From: an uncultured Clostridia bacterium
GTDB taxonomy: Bacteria > Bacillota > Clostridia > TANB77 > CAG-508
Direction of reading: 5' to 3'
DNA: 64,000 bases
NCBI GenBank assembly: GCA_934167965.1
Contig: CAKPMJ010000004.1
Coordinates: forward strand, 1 to 64,000
Part shown: positions 15,510-24,033 of the stretch, piece by piece
Position numbering within the stretch: the stretch's first letter is position 1
How the letters are laid out: every line of letters begins with the position of its first letter
Notes under the pieces: generated by a model
Database searches by the model: none
What the model saw: only the letters and a program-made list of their open reading frames with translations
Told to the model about the DNA's origin: nothing
Position numbers and translations under genes: made by a program

Positions 15510-15782
15510 TTATTCTTTTACTTCTTCTACTACTGGATAGACACTAACTTGTTTTTTGTCTCTACCTTTTCTTTCAAATTTAACTGTTCCATCTACTAAT
15601 GCAAATAAAGTATCATCTTTACCTTTTGATACATTAGTTCCTGGATATATTTTAGTTCCTCTTTGTCTTACTAATATATTTCCAGCTAGAACGAATTGAC
15701 CATCAGCTCTTTTTACTCCAAGACGTTTAGATTCACTATCTCTACCGTTTCTTGTACTACCTTGACCAACGTGATGAGCCAT
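15510..15782 (-). CDS. rpmA: 50S ribosomal protein L27 (no N-terminal extension)
   Basis: About 90 residues. The GTG at 15791 is directly adjacent to GGAAGGA, while the ATG at 15782 lies about nine bases from it. The protein therefore starts MAHHVGQGSTRNGRDSESK. Most Firmicutes L27 proteins carry a ~9-residue N-terminal extension removed by the Prp protease, whose gene lies between rplU and rpmA. Here the extension is absent, and only ~57 bp separate the two genes, with no room for prp. Both facts agree. Confidence 0.96.
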   Translation of the reverse strand: MAHHVGQGSTRNGRDSESKRLGVKRADGQFVLAGNILVRQRGTKIYPGTNVSKGKDDTLFALVDGTVKFERKGRDKKQVSVYPVVEEVKE

Positions 15783-15839
15783 TTTTCTCACTCCTTCCGG
15801 TTTTTATTTTATATACCGTTTATTAAATTTCTCTAATAA

Positions 15840-16202
15840 TTAAGCTTCTGCTTTTTCTGTTTTTTCAGCTTTAGCTTCTGCTTTTTTTGCGGCTGTTTTG
15901 ATTGATGTTATTTCAACCTTTGTGTATGGTTGTCTGTGTCCTTGTTTTGTTCTCTCATTCTTTTTAGCTTTCATTTTGAAAACTATTATTTTTTTGTGTT
16001 TTCCATGAGATACTACTTTGCCTTCAACCTTTACACCTTTAACATAAGGATTTCCTACTTGTACTTTTCCTTCATCTGATACTAATATTACATTGCTAAA
16101 TGTAACTTTTTTTCCTTCTGCTGTATCTAGTTTTTCGAAAAATACAACGTCTCCTTCTGCTACTTTGTATTGTTTTCCACAGCTTTCAATTATTGCGTAC
16201 AT
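15840..16202 (-). CDS. rplU: 50S ribosomal protein L21
   Basis: 120 residues. Core L21 sequence: MYAIIESCGKQYKVAEGDVV at the start, then FEKLDTAEGKKVTF, ILVSDEGKVQVGNPYV and RTKQGHRQPYTKVEITSI. It adds a ~20-residue Ala/Lys/Glu-rich tail beyond the usual end. First gene of a two-gene operon with rpmA, preceded by a structured leader and a consensus promoter. Confidence 0.97.
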   Translation of the reverse strand: MYAIIESCGKQYKVAEGDVVFFEKLDTAEGKKVTFSNVILVSDEGKVQVGNPYVKGVKVEGKVVSHGKHKKIIVFKMKAKKNERTKQGHRQPYTKVEITSIKTAAKKAEAKAEKTEKAEA

Positions 16203-16210
16203 TTAAAATG

Positions 16211-16302
16211 CACCTCCCTTATATGTATACTCGCTAATCCTTAAAAAGGGTAGTTATTATATTTTAACCTTTTGGAACCCTGACTAAGCGGATTACAGTT
16301 AA
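16211..16302 (-). promoter_or_regulatory. L21-type ribosomal protein leader
   Basis: The ~100-nt 5' UTR of rplU can fold on the minus strand. AATCC near the 5' end (around 16287-16294) pairs with GGATT near the 3' end (around 16235-16239). Inside, CAGGGTT near 16280 faces CTACCC near 16250. Position, size and layout match the autoregulatory L21 leader described in low-GC Firmicutes; assignment to that family is by resemblance. Confidence 0.55.
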
Positions 16303-16304
16303 AT

Positions 16305-16333
16305 ATTCTATCATATTTTTTTTTGCTTGTCAA
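16305..16333 (-). promoter_or_regulatory. Promoter of rplU-rpmA
   Basis: TTGACA (16328-16333), 17 bp, TAGAAT (16305-16310) on the minus strand, directly after the stop codon of the NUDIX gene. Confidence 0.88.
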
Positions 16334-16786
16334 TTAAAATTCACCATTTTTTACATCTTTTACAAATTTTTCTTTTATTTCTGGTGGCATTAATGGTATT
16401 TTTTCTAAATCTTTTACTGGTACAATTTCTGGAATAAACTTTCCACTATCAATATATTTTGGATCTCCATTAAATTCTGGTCCATCTCCCGTGCCAAATT
16501 CTCCGCCTATATATTTGCATAAGAAATAATATGTTATTTGTTGAAATTCCTCTGAATCATCTTCATATAGTTTTTTTAATATTTCAACATCTATTCCAAA
16601 CTCTTCTTTTATTTCCCTTTTTGTTCCTTCTTCAAATGTTTCTTCTCCTTCTCTTCCACCACCTGGAAAAGTATAATATTCCGATAAAGGTTTGTTTTTT
16701 ACATCTTTTCTATGCATTAGTGCATAACCTCCATCCATTGGAATTATTCCTGCTAATCTTATTCTTTTTTCCATTACTGTTTTCAC
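16334..16786 (-). CDS. NUDIX hydrolase
   Basis: 150 residues with one NUDIX domain. The box GGGREGEETFEEGTKREIKE followed by EFG matches Gx5Ex7REUxEExGU. It resembles the broad MutT-like group (RLAGIIPMDGGYALMHRKDV at the N-terminus). Substrate unknown. It lies 51 bp after the rny stop, separated by a terminator, so it has its own promoter or depends on read-through. Confidence 0.85.
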   Translation of the reverse strand: MKTVMEKRIRLAGIIPMDGGYALMHRKDVKNKPLSEYYTFPGGGREGEETFEEGTKREIKEEFGIDVEILKKLYEDDSEEFQQITYYFLCKYIGGEFGTGDGPEFNGDPKYIDSGKFIPEIVPVKDLEKIPLMPPEIKEKFVKDVKNGEF

Positions 16787-16803
16787 TCCTTTTTATCATA
16801 TAA

Positions 16804-16833
16804 AAAAGGCTACAGAGCATTCTGCAACCTTTT
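16804..16833 (-). terminator. Terminator of rny
   Basis: AAAAGGTTGCAGA-ATGC-TCTGTAGCCTTTT (one G-U pair) begins five bases after the rny stop, followed by TTTATATG on the minus strand. Confidence 0.88.
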
Positions 16834-16837
16834 ATAA

Positions 16838-18379
16838 TTATTTAGCGTAATCTACTACTCTTTTTTCTCTTATTACATTAACTTTTATTTGTCCTGGATA
16901 TTCCATTTCATCTTCTATTCTCTTAGATACATCTCTAGCAAGCACTGTCATCTGGTCATCTGTTATTTTGTCTGGTTTTACTATTATTCTTACTTCACGA
17001 CCTGCTTGTATAGCAAATGATTTTTCTACACCTTCAAATGAATCTGCAATTGTTTCTAGGTTTTCTAATCTCTTTATGTATGCCTCTAAAGTTTCTCTTC
17101 TTGCTCCTGGTCTTGATGCTGATATTGCATCTGCTGCTTGCACTAAAACTGCTTCCATTGTTTGTGGCTCTACATCTCCATGATGTGCTTCTACTGCATT
17201 TATTATAAGTGGATTTTCTTTATATTTCTTTAATATATCCACTCCAATTTGTATATGTGTTCCTTCCATATCATGGTCTAATGCCTTTCCTATATCGTGT
17301 AGTAATCCTGCTCTACGAGCTCTTTTAGCATCTAGTCCAAGTTCTTCAGCCATTATTCTTGCTAAATTAGATACTTCTATTGAATGGCTTAATACATTTT
17401 GTCCATAACTTGTCCTATATTTTAATTTTCCAAGTAGCTTTATAATATCTGGATGTAAATTATTTACACCTGTTTCTAATGCTGCTCTTTCTCCTTCTTC
17501 TTTTATTGTTTGAGCCAATTCCTCTTTAGCTTTTTCAACTGATTCTTCTATTTTTGCTGGATGTATTCTTCCATCATCAATTAGACTTTCAAGAGCTATT
17601 CTTGCTACTTCTCTTCTTAAAGGATCAAATCCTGATAAGATTACTGCTTCAGGTGTATCGTCTATTATTAAATCAATTCCTGTTAATGTTTCTAATGCCT
17701 TTATGTTTCTTCCTTCTCTACCAATTATTCTTCCTTTCATATCATCACTTGGAAGGTTTACTATTGATACTGTTGTTTCTGATGTGTGATCTGCTGCACA
17801 TTTTTGTATAGCATAACTAATAATTTCTTTAGCATTTTTGTTTGATTCTTCTTTTGCCTTTTGGTTTAAATCTCTTATTAGTTTTGCTTTTTCTGTTGAG
17901 ATTTCTCTTTCCATTTGGCTTAGTAGATATTGTTTTGCTTCATCTTTGCTTAATCCAGATATTTTTTGAAGTTCTTTACTTTGTTGTTCTTGTAATTCTA
18001 CTACTTCTTGTTTTTGATTGTCTAAACTTTGATATTCACGTTCTAAATCTCTTTCCTTTTTTTCTAAGTTATCTGAACGTCTATCTAAATTTTCTTCTTT
18101 TTGAATCATTCTTGATTCTTGTTTTTGTACTTCGCTTCTTCTTTCTTTAATCTCTTGATCTAATTCATTTCGACTTTTCATTATTTCTTCTTTGGCTTTG
18201 ATGATTTCTTCTTTTTTCATATTTTCAGCTTCTATTTTGGCTAAATCTACTAATCTTTTTGCTTCTTGTTCTGCGCCTTGTATCTTAGATTCTGCAATCT
18301 TTTTTCTTAGTGACATTCCTACTACTATTCCGACTGCAGCTGAGATTAAGAAAGTTGCGACTATGATTAAACTATTCAT
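16838..18379 (-). CDS. rny: Ribonuclease Y
   Basis: About 513 residues. Membrane-bound endoribonuclease that starts mRNA decay in Firmicutes. In order: N-terminal TM helix (SLIIVATFLISAAVGIVVGM), long coiled coil (about 25-190), KH domain (GRIIGREGRNIKALETLTGI near 215) and HD domain (HSIEVSNLARIMAEELGLD, then LLHDIGKALDHDMEGTH near 350). The ATG at 18379 fits the GAGGTG ribosome binding site; another ATG at 18385 is too close to it. Own promoter and terminator. Confidence 0.97.
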   Translation of the reverse strand: MNSLIIVATFLISAAVGIVVGMSLRKKIAESKIQGAEQEAKRLVDLAKIEAENMKKEEIIKAKEEIMKSRNELDQEIKERRSEVQKQESRMIQKEENLDRRSDNLEKKERDLEREYQSLDNQKQEVVELQEQQSKELQKISGLSKDEAKQYLLSQMEREISTEKAKLIRDLNQKAKEESNKNAKEIISYAIQKCAADHTSETTVSIVNLPSDDMKGRIIGREGRNIKALETLTGIDLIIDDTPEAVILSGFDPLRREVARIALESLIDDGRIHPAKIEESVEKAKEELAQTIKEEGERAALETGVNNLHPDIIKLLGKLKYRTSYGQNVLSHSIEVSNLARIMAEELGLDAKRARRAGLLHDIGKALDHDMEGTHIQIGVDILKKYKENPLIINAVEAHHGDVEPQTMEAVLVQAADAISASRPGARRETLEAYIKRLENLETIADSFEGVEKSFAIQAGREVRIIVKPDKITDDQMTVLARDVSKRIEDEMEYPGQIKVNVIREKRVVDYAK

Positions 18380-18474
18380 AATCATACACCTCTTTCTTAT
18401 TTAATTTTCAATGTGCGAATAAATATATATTAAAATTCATTCTTATTTTATTAAATATATTTTTCTACTATTCT

Positions 18475-18503
18475 AGTATATAATTATTCTTGAAAACTGT
18501 CAA
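18475..18503 (-). promoter_or_regulatory. Promoter of rny
   Basis: TTGACA (18498-18503), 17 bp, TATACT (18475-18480) on the minus strand. This leaves a ~90-nt 5' UTR. Confidence 0.85.
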
Positions 18504-18533
18504 GAGGTATATAAGATAATTTTTAATTACTAA

Positions 18534-19055
18534 TTATGCAACATTTAGTATATAGTCATAATATTCATAATTTGGCATATATTTCTCCATCATTTTAAAG
18601 AATCCTTTAGCATGTGATTTGTATTTTAAGTGACAGAATTCGTGTAATATTACATATCTTAAAACTTGTTTATCATATTTTATTATTTCTGGATTTATTA
18701 TTATTGTTTTTTCTGTTGATATGCATTTTGCTAATCTATTACTTATTCTTTTTATTTCATAATTTTCAGGTGCTAGCCCATTTAACATTATTCTTGTTTC
18801 TTCCATTACATTTTCTATTTCTACCCTTGCTATTTCGTCATACATTTTCTCTAATGCTATTTTTACTATGCCTGTATATTTTATTTTTTTATATTTACCA
18901 GGAAGATATACTTTTATTGTTTTTCCTATTAAATCTAATTCTGGATTATTTATTTTTGTATATATAATTTCTACACTATATTCTTCTCCAAATATTTTTG
19001 CTGTTTTGCATATTTCTTTTTCTACTGTTTTTTTATTAGTTAATAATTTTATCAT
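18534..19055 (-). CDS. YgjP/DUF45-type zinc metallopeptidase-like protein
   Basis: 173 residues. The C-terminal half carries YVILHEFCHLKYKSHAKGFF, an HExxH zinc site with the family's downstream His, and ends with MMEKYMPNYEYYDYILN, as in YgjP/SprT-like M48 relatives. The N-terminal half includes IKVYLPGKYKKIKYTGIVKI. No membrane segment is seen. Function in bacteria is unclear. The ~260 bp between this gene and rnr hold REP copy A and a terminator. Confidence 0.82.
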   Translation of the reverse strand: MIKLLTNKKTVEKEICKTAKIFGEEYSVEIIYTKINNPELDLIGKTIKVYLPGKYKKIKYTGIVKIALEKMYDEIARVEIENVMEETRIMLNGLAPENYEIKRISNRLAKCISTEKTIIINPEIIKYDKQVLRYVILHEFCHLKYKSHAKGFFKMMEKYMPNYEYYDYILNVA

Positions 19056-19226
19056 CTTATATTCCCCCTAGTTTTATTTTATGAACTCTTGTTCGCTTTT
19101 GCTAAACGCATTATATATTCTATTTTTTATTTTGTCAATACTTTTTGCAAAAGTTTTTCAAATTTTTGTTCGCTATTTTATTTCCTTTTTCTCCCTCTAG
19201 GTTTTGGTGCTTTTTTAAAAGCACAT

Positions 19227-19360
19227 CGGTTCCTCAGTGAACTCTGGGGCACATCTTTTAAAAGCAAAAAATAGGCTATAAACACTAATATTTATAGTGT
19301 TTTGCCTATTTTTCTAAAATCTACACATGTGTCCCAGAGTTCACTGAAGAACCGTCCCCA
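19227..19360 (-). repeat. REP-like palindrome, copy A, overlapping the rnr 3' end
   Basis: Left arm 19227-19254 and right arm 19327-19360 are complementary with few mismatches. The right arm reads ATGTGTCCCAGAGTT...AGAACCGTCCCC, the family consensus in inverse orientation. The outer GGGGAC of the left arm has decayed. The loop contains the rnr terminator. The right arm continues into rnr: its last ~13 codons and stop are repeat sequence. The flank ATTGGGTCAATTGGGGACGG is shared with copy B (32336-32355), so the repeat unit extends a little beyond the palindrome. Confidence 0.9.
19267..19313 (-). terminator. Terminator of rnr inside the REP element
   Basis: AAAAATAGGC...GCCTATTTTT with an inner stem AACACTA...TAGTGTT forms a long hairpin eight bases after the rnr stop. 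TTTTTTGCTTTT follows on the minus strand. Confidence 0.85.
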
Positions 19361-21297
19361 ATTGACCCAATAGAAAAATCAATTTGCCTTAATTCTTTAC
19401 TAGCAGACTTAACCCTAATTGTAACCTTATCACCAATCTTAAAAGTCTTCTTAGTATGTTCACCTATTAAAATTCTTCTATCCTCATCAAATATAAAGTA
19501 CTCATCACTGCCTAAATCATCAAATCCTACAAACCCTTCAACAGTATTTTCCAACTCAACAAACATACCAAATGATGTAACACTTGAAATAATTCCTGGA
19601 TATATCTCACCAATTCTCTTTTCCATATACTCTGCCTTTTTGATCTTTTCTGCTTCTCTTTCCACTTTAGTTGCAACTTTTTCTCTTTCTGAAGAGTTAT
19701 TAGCAGCATCTACTGATAATCCACTATATTTCTCCACAAACTCGTCACTAACATTATAATTTTTATCTAAATACTCTGATATTACTCTGTGAATAAATAA
19801 GTCTGGATATCTTCTTATTGGTGATGTAAAGTGGCAATAATATTTACTTGCTATTCCAAAATGTCCTTTGTTTTCTGGTTCATATCTAGCTAATTTCAAT
19901 GTTCTCAAAACTAAGTTTGATATAACCCTTTCTTCATCTTTTCCTTTGACCTCATCTAATACCTGAGCAAAAGCCTTTGGGCGAACGCTATCTTTATTTG
20001 CTTTAATTTTTAATCCAAAATTATATAAAAATTTATTTAATTCTTTTACTTTATCTATATCTGGTTCTTCATGCACTCTATATACAAATGGCGCTTCAAG
20101 CCAATAAAATTTTTCTGCAACAGTTTCATTCGCAGTAAGCATAAACTGCTCTATGATTTCATTTGCAAAACTTGTTTCATATTTCTTTATATTTATCGCC
20201 CATCCATCTGTATCTAATTCTATTTTGCTTTCTGGTATATCCAAATTTAAATACCCTTGTTCTATCCTTCTATTCTTCAATATATTCGCAAGTTCAGCCA
20301 TTAGTTCAAAATGTTCGATATATTTTTCATATCTTTTTAATACTTTTTCATCTGACTTATCCAATATTTTTTGAACATCTGTATATGACATTCTTTCTGT
20401 CACTTTTATAACTGCTTTATATATTTTTGAATCTATAACTTTTCCTGCTTTGTTTATTTCCATTTCACAAGATAACGCAAGTCTATCTTGTCCAGCATTT
20501 AAACTACATATCCCATTTGATAGTTCACGTGGAAGCATTGGTATTACACGCCCTAACATATATATGCTTGTTCCTCGTATAAATGCTTCTTTATCTAGAA
20601 ATGTATTTTGTTTTACATAGTGACTTACATCTGCTATACAAACATACAACATATAATTTCCATTTTCTAGCTTTTCTACTCTTACTGCATCATCTAAGTC
20701 TTTTGCATCCTCTCCATCAATTGTAAATATTTCTTTATCTCTTAAATCTATTCTTCCTTTAATATCATTTTGAGATATTTTGTCTCCCTTTGATTTTGCT
20801 TCTTTTACAACTTCTTCTGGAAATTTTGATGGCAATCCATGTTCTTTTATAAGTGAGAGCATATCAACTCCTGCTTCATTTACATTTCCTATCACCTCTA
20901 TTACCTTTCCTTCTGCATTTTTGCCCTTTTCTGGATATTTCAAAATTTTTACTACTACTTTATGATTGTTCCTTGCTTTTCCAAAATTATTTTTTGATAT
21001 AAATATATCTGTTCCAAGTGTTTTATCATCTGGCACTACAAATCCAAAATTTTTGCTTTTTTGAAATATTCCAACAACAGTGTCATTTTCATGTTTTATT
21101 ATTTTAACTATTTTTCCTTCTATACTCTTTCCTGTAGGTTTATCTATTAATTTTATTATTACTGTATCCCCATTTAATGCATATCTAGAATTTTCTTTAG
21201 CAATATATATTTCTTCATCTTGATTTTCTATTTTTACAAAACCAAATCCCTTTGGATTTTTTCTATATTTTCCTTCTAATAAATTATTTTCTTTCAT
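19321..21297 (-). CDS. rnr: Ribonuclease R
   Basis: 658 residues, 3'-5' exoribonuclease of the RNB family that degrades structured RNA. Cold-shock domains at the N-terminus (GKYRKNPKGFGFVKIENQDE; GIFQKSKNFGFVVPDD). The RNB catalytic core has IDGEDAKDLDDAVRVEKL (four metal-binding Asp) near 200 and RRYPDLFIHRVI near 500. An S1 domain sits at the end (GIISSVTSFGMFVELENTVE). The Lys-rich tail usual for RNase R is missing: after IDFSIGSIG the protein ends DGSSVNSGTHV, translated from REP copy A. The catalytic domains are intact, so activity is probably retained. Confidence 0.96.
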   Translation of the reverse strand: MKENNLLEGKYRKNPKGFGFVKIENQDEEIYIAKENSRYALNGDTVIIKLIDKPTGKSIEGKIVKIIKHENDTVVGIFQKSKNFGFVVPDDKTLGTDIFISKNNFGKARNNHKVVVKILKYPEKGKNAEGKVIEVIGNVNEAGVDMLSLIKEHGLPSKFPEEVVKEAKSKGDKISQNDIKGRIDLRDKEIFTIDGEDAKDLDDAVRVEKLENGNYMLYVCIADVSHYVKQNTFLDKEAFIRGTSIYMLGRVIPMLPRELSNGICSLNAGQDRLALSCEMEINKAGKVIDSKIYKAVIKVTERMSYTDVQKILDKSDEKVLKRYEKYIEHFELMAELANILKNRRIEQGYLNLDIPESKIELDTDGWAINIKKYETSFANEIIEQFMLTANETVAEKFYWLEAPFVYRVHEEPDIDKVKELNKFLYNFGLKIKANKDSVRPKAFAQVLDEVKGKDEERVISNLVLRTLKLARYEPENKGHFGIASKYYCHFTSPIRRYPDLFIHRVISEYLDKNYNVSDEFVEKYSGLSVDAANNSSEREKVATKVEREAEKIKKAEYMEKRIGEIYPGIISSVTSFGMFVELENTVEGFVGFDDLGSDEYFIFDEDRRILIGEHTKKTFKIGDKVTIRVKSASKELRQIDFSIGSIGDGSSVNSGTHV

Positions 21298-21320
21298 TTT
21301 TTATTCCTCTCTTTAACTGA

Positions 21321-22211
21321 TTATACTGTTATTCTTGCCATTTTGCAATAGTTTTTGTTTTCTTTGTCCAATTTATATACTTCCTTTATCTTGCCTCTAT
21401 GACTTTTATCTAAAAACACTATCCTTTCTATAATAAATTTATCTATTAACTCCTTTAACTCTTTATTAAGTATAATTTCTTGAAAGTCACTTCCATGAAC
21501 TGTAAATATTCCTTTTACTCCACTACAAATAGCATAATTTACCGCTTCTATATCTTTTTTACTTCCTATCTCATCACATGCTATTACTTGTGGCGCCATA
21601 GATCTTATTAGAATATGCATTCCTACATCTTTTGATACATTTGATATAACATCTGTTAAAATTCCAACATCATTTTGTGGCACACCTTTATACATTGCTG
21701 CAATTTCTCCTCTTTCATCTACTACCCCACAATTTTGTCCTTTATTACTTATTTGTCTAATCAAGTCTCTTAACATTGTAGTCTTTCCGGTTCCTGGACT
21801 TGATACAATTAAAGTATTGTATCCATCTACATATTTAATTAATTCATCTGCACATCCTTTTTTCTCTCTTGCAATTCTAAAATTTAAACTTGATATATAA
21901 TTTATATTTTGAATCTTGTCTTCATCAAATGCACAGTTTCCTGTTATACCTACTCTGTGTCCACCTTTAATTGTTATAAAACCCTCACATATTTGTTTTT
22001 TATATGAATATATTGAATTTTCACATATTTTTTCAAATGTTTCTAAAATTTCCTCAGTTGTAACTATATGTTTAATAATTTGTATATTATTTTCTGTTTT
22101 TATTGCAATAGGTCTTGCCACTCTTAATCGTATTTCTTCTATACTTTGTGATATGTATTTTAAAATTTCTTTCCTTATTGTATATGCCATATAATTTAAT
22201 ACTTGTTCCAT
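21321..22211 (-). CDS. spoIIIAA: Stage III sporulation protein AA (SpoIIIAA)
   Basis: 296 residues, full length. SpoIIIAA is the secretion-type ATPase of the SpoIIIA-SpoIIQ channel that feeds the forespore. Visible: EEIRLRVARPIAIK, GGHRVGITGNCAFD, Walker A LIVSSPGTGKTTMLRDL near residue 137, VVDERGEIAAMYKGVPQNDV, and the Walker B-like VIACDEIGSKKDIEAVNYAI. spoIIIAB, which normally follows directly, is absent: the next gene, 23 bp downstream, is rnr. Either the operon is split or AB-AH lie elsewhere. Confidence 0.95.
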   Translation of the reverse strand: MEQVLNYMAYTIRKEILKYISQSIEEIRLRVARPIAIKTENNIQIIKHIVTTEEILETFEKICENSIYSYKKQICEGFITIKGGHRVGITGNCAFDEDKIQNINYISSLNFRIAREKKGCADELIKYVDGYNTLIVSSPGTGKTTMLRDLIRQISNKGQNCGVVDERGEIAAMYKGVPQNDVGILTDVISNVSKDVGMHILIRSMAPQVIACDEIGSKKDIEAVNYAICSGVKGIFTVHGSDFQEIILNKELKELIDKFIIERIVFLDKSHRGKIKEVYKLDKENKNYCKMARITV

Positions 22212-22239
22212 CCTTGTCCATTCTCCTTATTGGGTGCAA

Positions 22240-22275
22240 AAAAGCACATAATATTTCATTATATTATATGCTTTT
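22240..22275 (-). terminator. Terminator of the 570-residue membrane protein gene
   Basis: A 15-bp stem (AAAAGCATATAATAT with its complement, one G-U pair) closed by a six-base loop, 17 bases after the stop. TTTTTTGC follows on the minus strand. Confidence 0.87.
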
Positions 22276-22292
22276 CTTTTTATATTAGAACT

Positions 22293-24002
22293 TTAATTTC
22301 CACTATACATTAAAGGCATTATCTTGTTAGTTACTGATGTAGCTATCTTTTCTCCTAATTGTTTAAATAATTTTTCTATTTCTTCTATTGATTTATCATT
22401 TAATGCATATTTATTACTGTCATTTAAATCTAACTTTGTTATTTCTCCAAATGTTACTGTATTATTATAATTTATATAAAAATATTTACTTTGTTCTTGA
22501 GCAGTGTCCTCATTTGGCTGTGTATTTGTTGTATCTTGTTCAACGTTTCCATTTGAATATACTTTGTATGTATTTCCTGTTGTGTTACTTACAACTTTAT
22601 ATGTTCCATCAATATTTTTAGTAACTGTCATATTATTTAATTTTTCTTGTATAGCTGTTTCATCTATAACAAATTCTGTTCCACTTGTATATGAATCTTG
22701 TTGTTGTTTTGTAAGTAATTCTGACATTGTTAATTTTATTGTTTCAATTTCCTGTGCAGCATTTACATTCGATTTACTAGATTGTGCTTTTTTTAACATG
22801 TTATTAGCTACTAATGCTCCATCTGAAACTTTTATTTTATATTGTGATGTAACACTACTTGCACTTGTTACCCCTGTGTATTTAGCATTTATATTAAGCA
22901 ATTCCTCATTATCCTTATTTAATATTGATATACTATATGTTACTTCATTTTCATTTTTAGTTTTTTCTACATTTATTCCCGTTGATTTTTGGTTATCTTC
23001 ATATAGTTCGATACTAAATTTATTAGTGTTATTTATTATTGCTGCTTGTATTTCATTTGCAAATAATATTTCTGTTTTAGCTAACTTTCTTCTTGAAACA
23101 TAAACTTTAATATCTAGTGTATCTTCACTACTTTCAGTTGTTTGTTTCAATGATTCTTGAGCTTGTTCTAAAGTATTCTTATATTGAGAAATTATTTGCT
23201 CAGTTTCTTCACTTGATTTTTTCGCATAATCTGTTAAAATCTGTTTTACTTTATTGATGATTATATCATCTTCTTTTAATAATCCTATTACTTTGTCTGC
23301 TATTTCTTTTCCTTTTGATTCATTTATAGTAAGTTTATATATTGTACCATTGTCATATTTTTCTTCTGATATCATATCATCTGTTATACACTCTAAAACT
23401 GCATTTAAATATTTATTTTTTAAAGTTTTAACATCATCCTGAGTTACTATATTTTCTATTTTTATATTATTAGATTCTATTGTATTTGGTATATCTGAAA
23501 CATCATCAATTCCTAATTTTTTTGCAAATTGTTGTAGGTTTTCATTTTTTAAACCTATGTATTTTCCTAATATTCCATTTACTTTAATTCCAAGAAAATC
23601 TCCTGTATTCACTAATGTTCCACCGATAATTTCTGTGTCTGAATATTTTGCAGTTATTGTTTGGTCTTGATATCCATTTTGAATGTCTATATTACCTTCA
23701 AGCAATAACTTTATATTATTAAGCATTTTTACTTGCTCATTGTCTTCTTCCATCTCTGAAAAATCCAATGAAATTTCCGCATTATTTTTATGTGCATCTG
23801 TTACTTGTTTTTGATAATATTTTTTTATATCTTTATCATTTAACATATCTACTAATTCAGCATTTTTTGATACATATTTAGTAAATTTATCTTTTTTTGA
23901 TAAAAACATATCTGTAAAAAAGTATGTATATGCAAATATTCCACCAATTAACAATATTATTACTATTATACTTATTAAAATTATTTTTTTAGTTTTTCCC
24001 AT
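22293..24002 (-). CDS. Membrane-anchored extracytoplasmic protein of unknown function
   Basis: About 569 residues. One N-terminal TM anchor (IILISIIVIILLIGGIFAYT), then a large polar, Asn/Lys/Thr-rich extracellular part with regular alternating strands (e.g. TAKYSDTEIIGGTLVNTGDF, FLGIKVNGILGKYIGLKNEN). I recognise no catalytic motif. Similar anchored proteins are common as unnamed families in gut Clostridia. It may be a structural or sensor protein at the cell surface. The ATG at 24002 is used because AAAGGGG lies about ten bases upstream. Terminator at 22240-22275. Confidence 0.6.
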   Translation of the reverse strand: MGKTKKIILISIIVIILLIGGIFAYTYFFTDMFLSKKDKFTKYVSKNAELVDMLNDKDIKKYYQKQVTDAHKNNAEISLDFSEMEEDNEQVKMLNNIKLLLEGNIDIQNGYQDQTITAKYSDTEIIGGTLVNTGDFLGIKVNGILGKYIGLKNENLQQFAKKLGIDDVSDIPNTIESNNIKIENIVTQDDVKTLKNKYLNAVLECITDDMISEEKYDNGTIYKLTINESKGKEIADKVIGLLKEDDIIINKVKQILTDYAKKSSEETEQIISQYKNTLEQAQESLKQTTESSEDTLDIKVYVSRRKLAKTEILFANEIQAAIINNTNKFSIELYEDNQKSTGINVEKTKNENEVTYSISILNKDNEELLNINAKYTGVTSASSVTSQYKIKVSDGALVANNMLKKAQSSKSNVNAAQEIETIKLTMSELLTKQQQDSYTSGTEFVIDETAIQEKLNNMTVTKNIDGTYKVVSNTTGNTYKVYSNGNVEQDTTNTQPNEDTAQEQSKYFYINYNNTVTFGEITKLDLNDSNKYALNDKSIEEIEKLFKQLGEKIATSVTNKIMPLMYSGN

Positions 24003-24033
24003 TTTATACAAACCCCTTTTCTGTTGTTATTTA

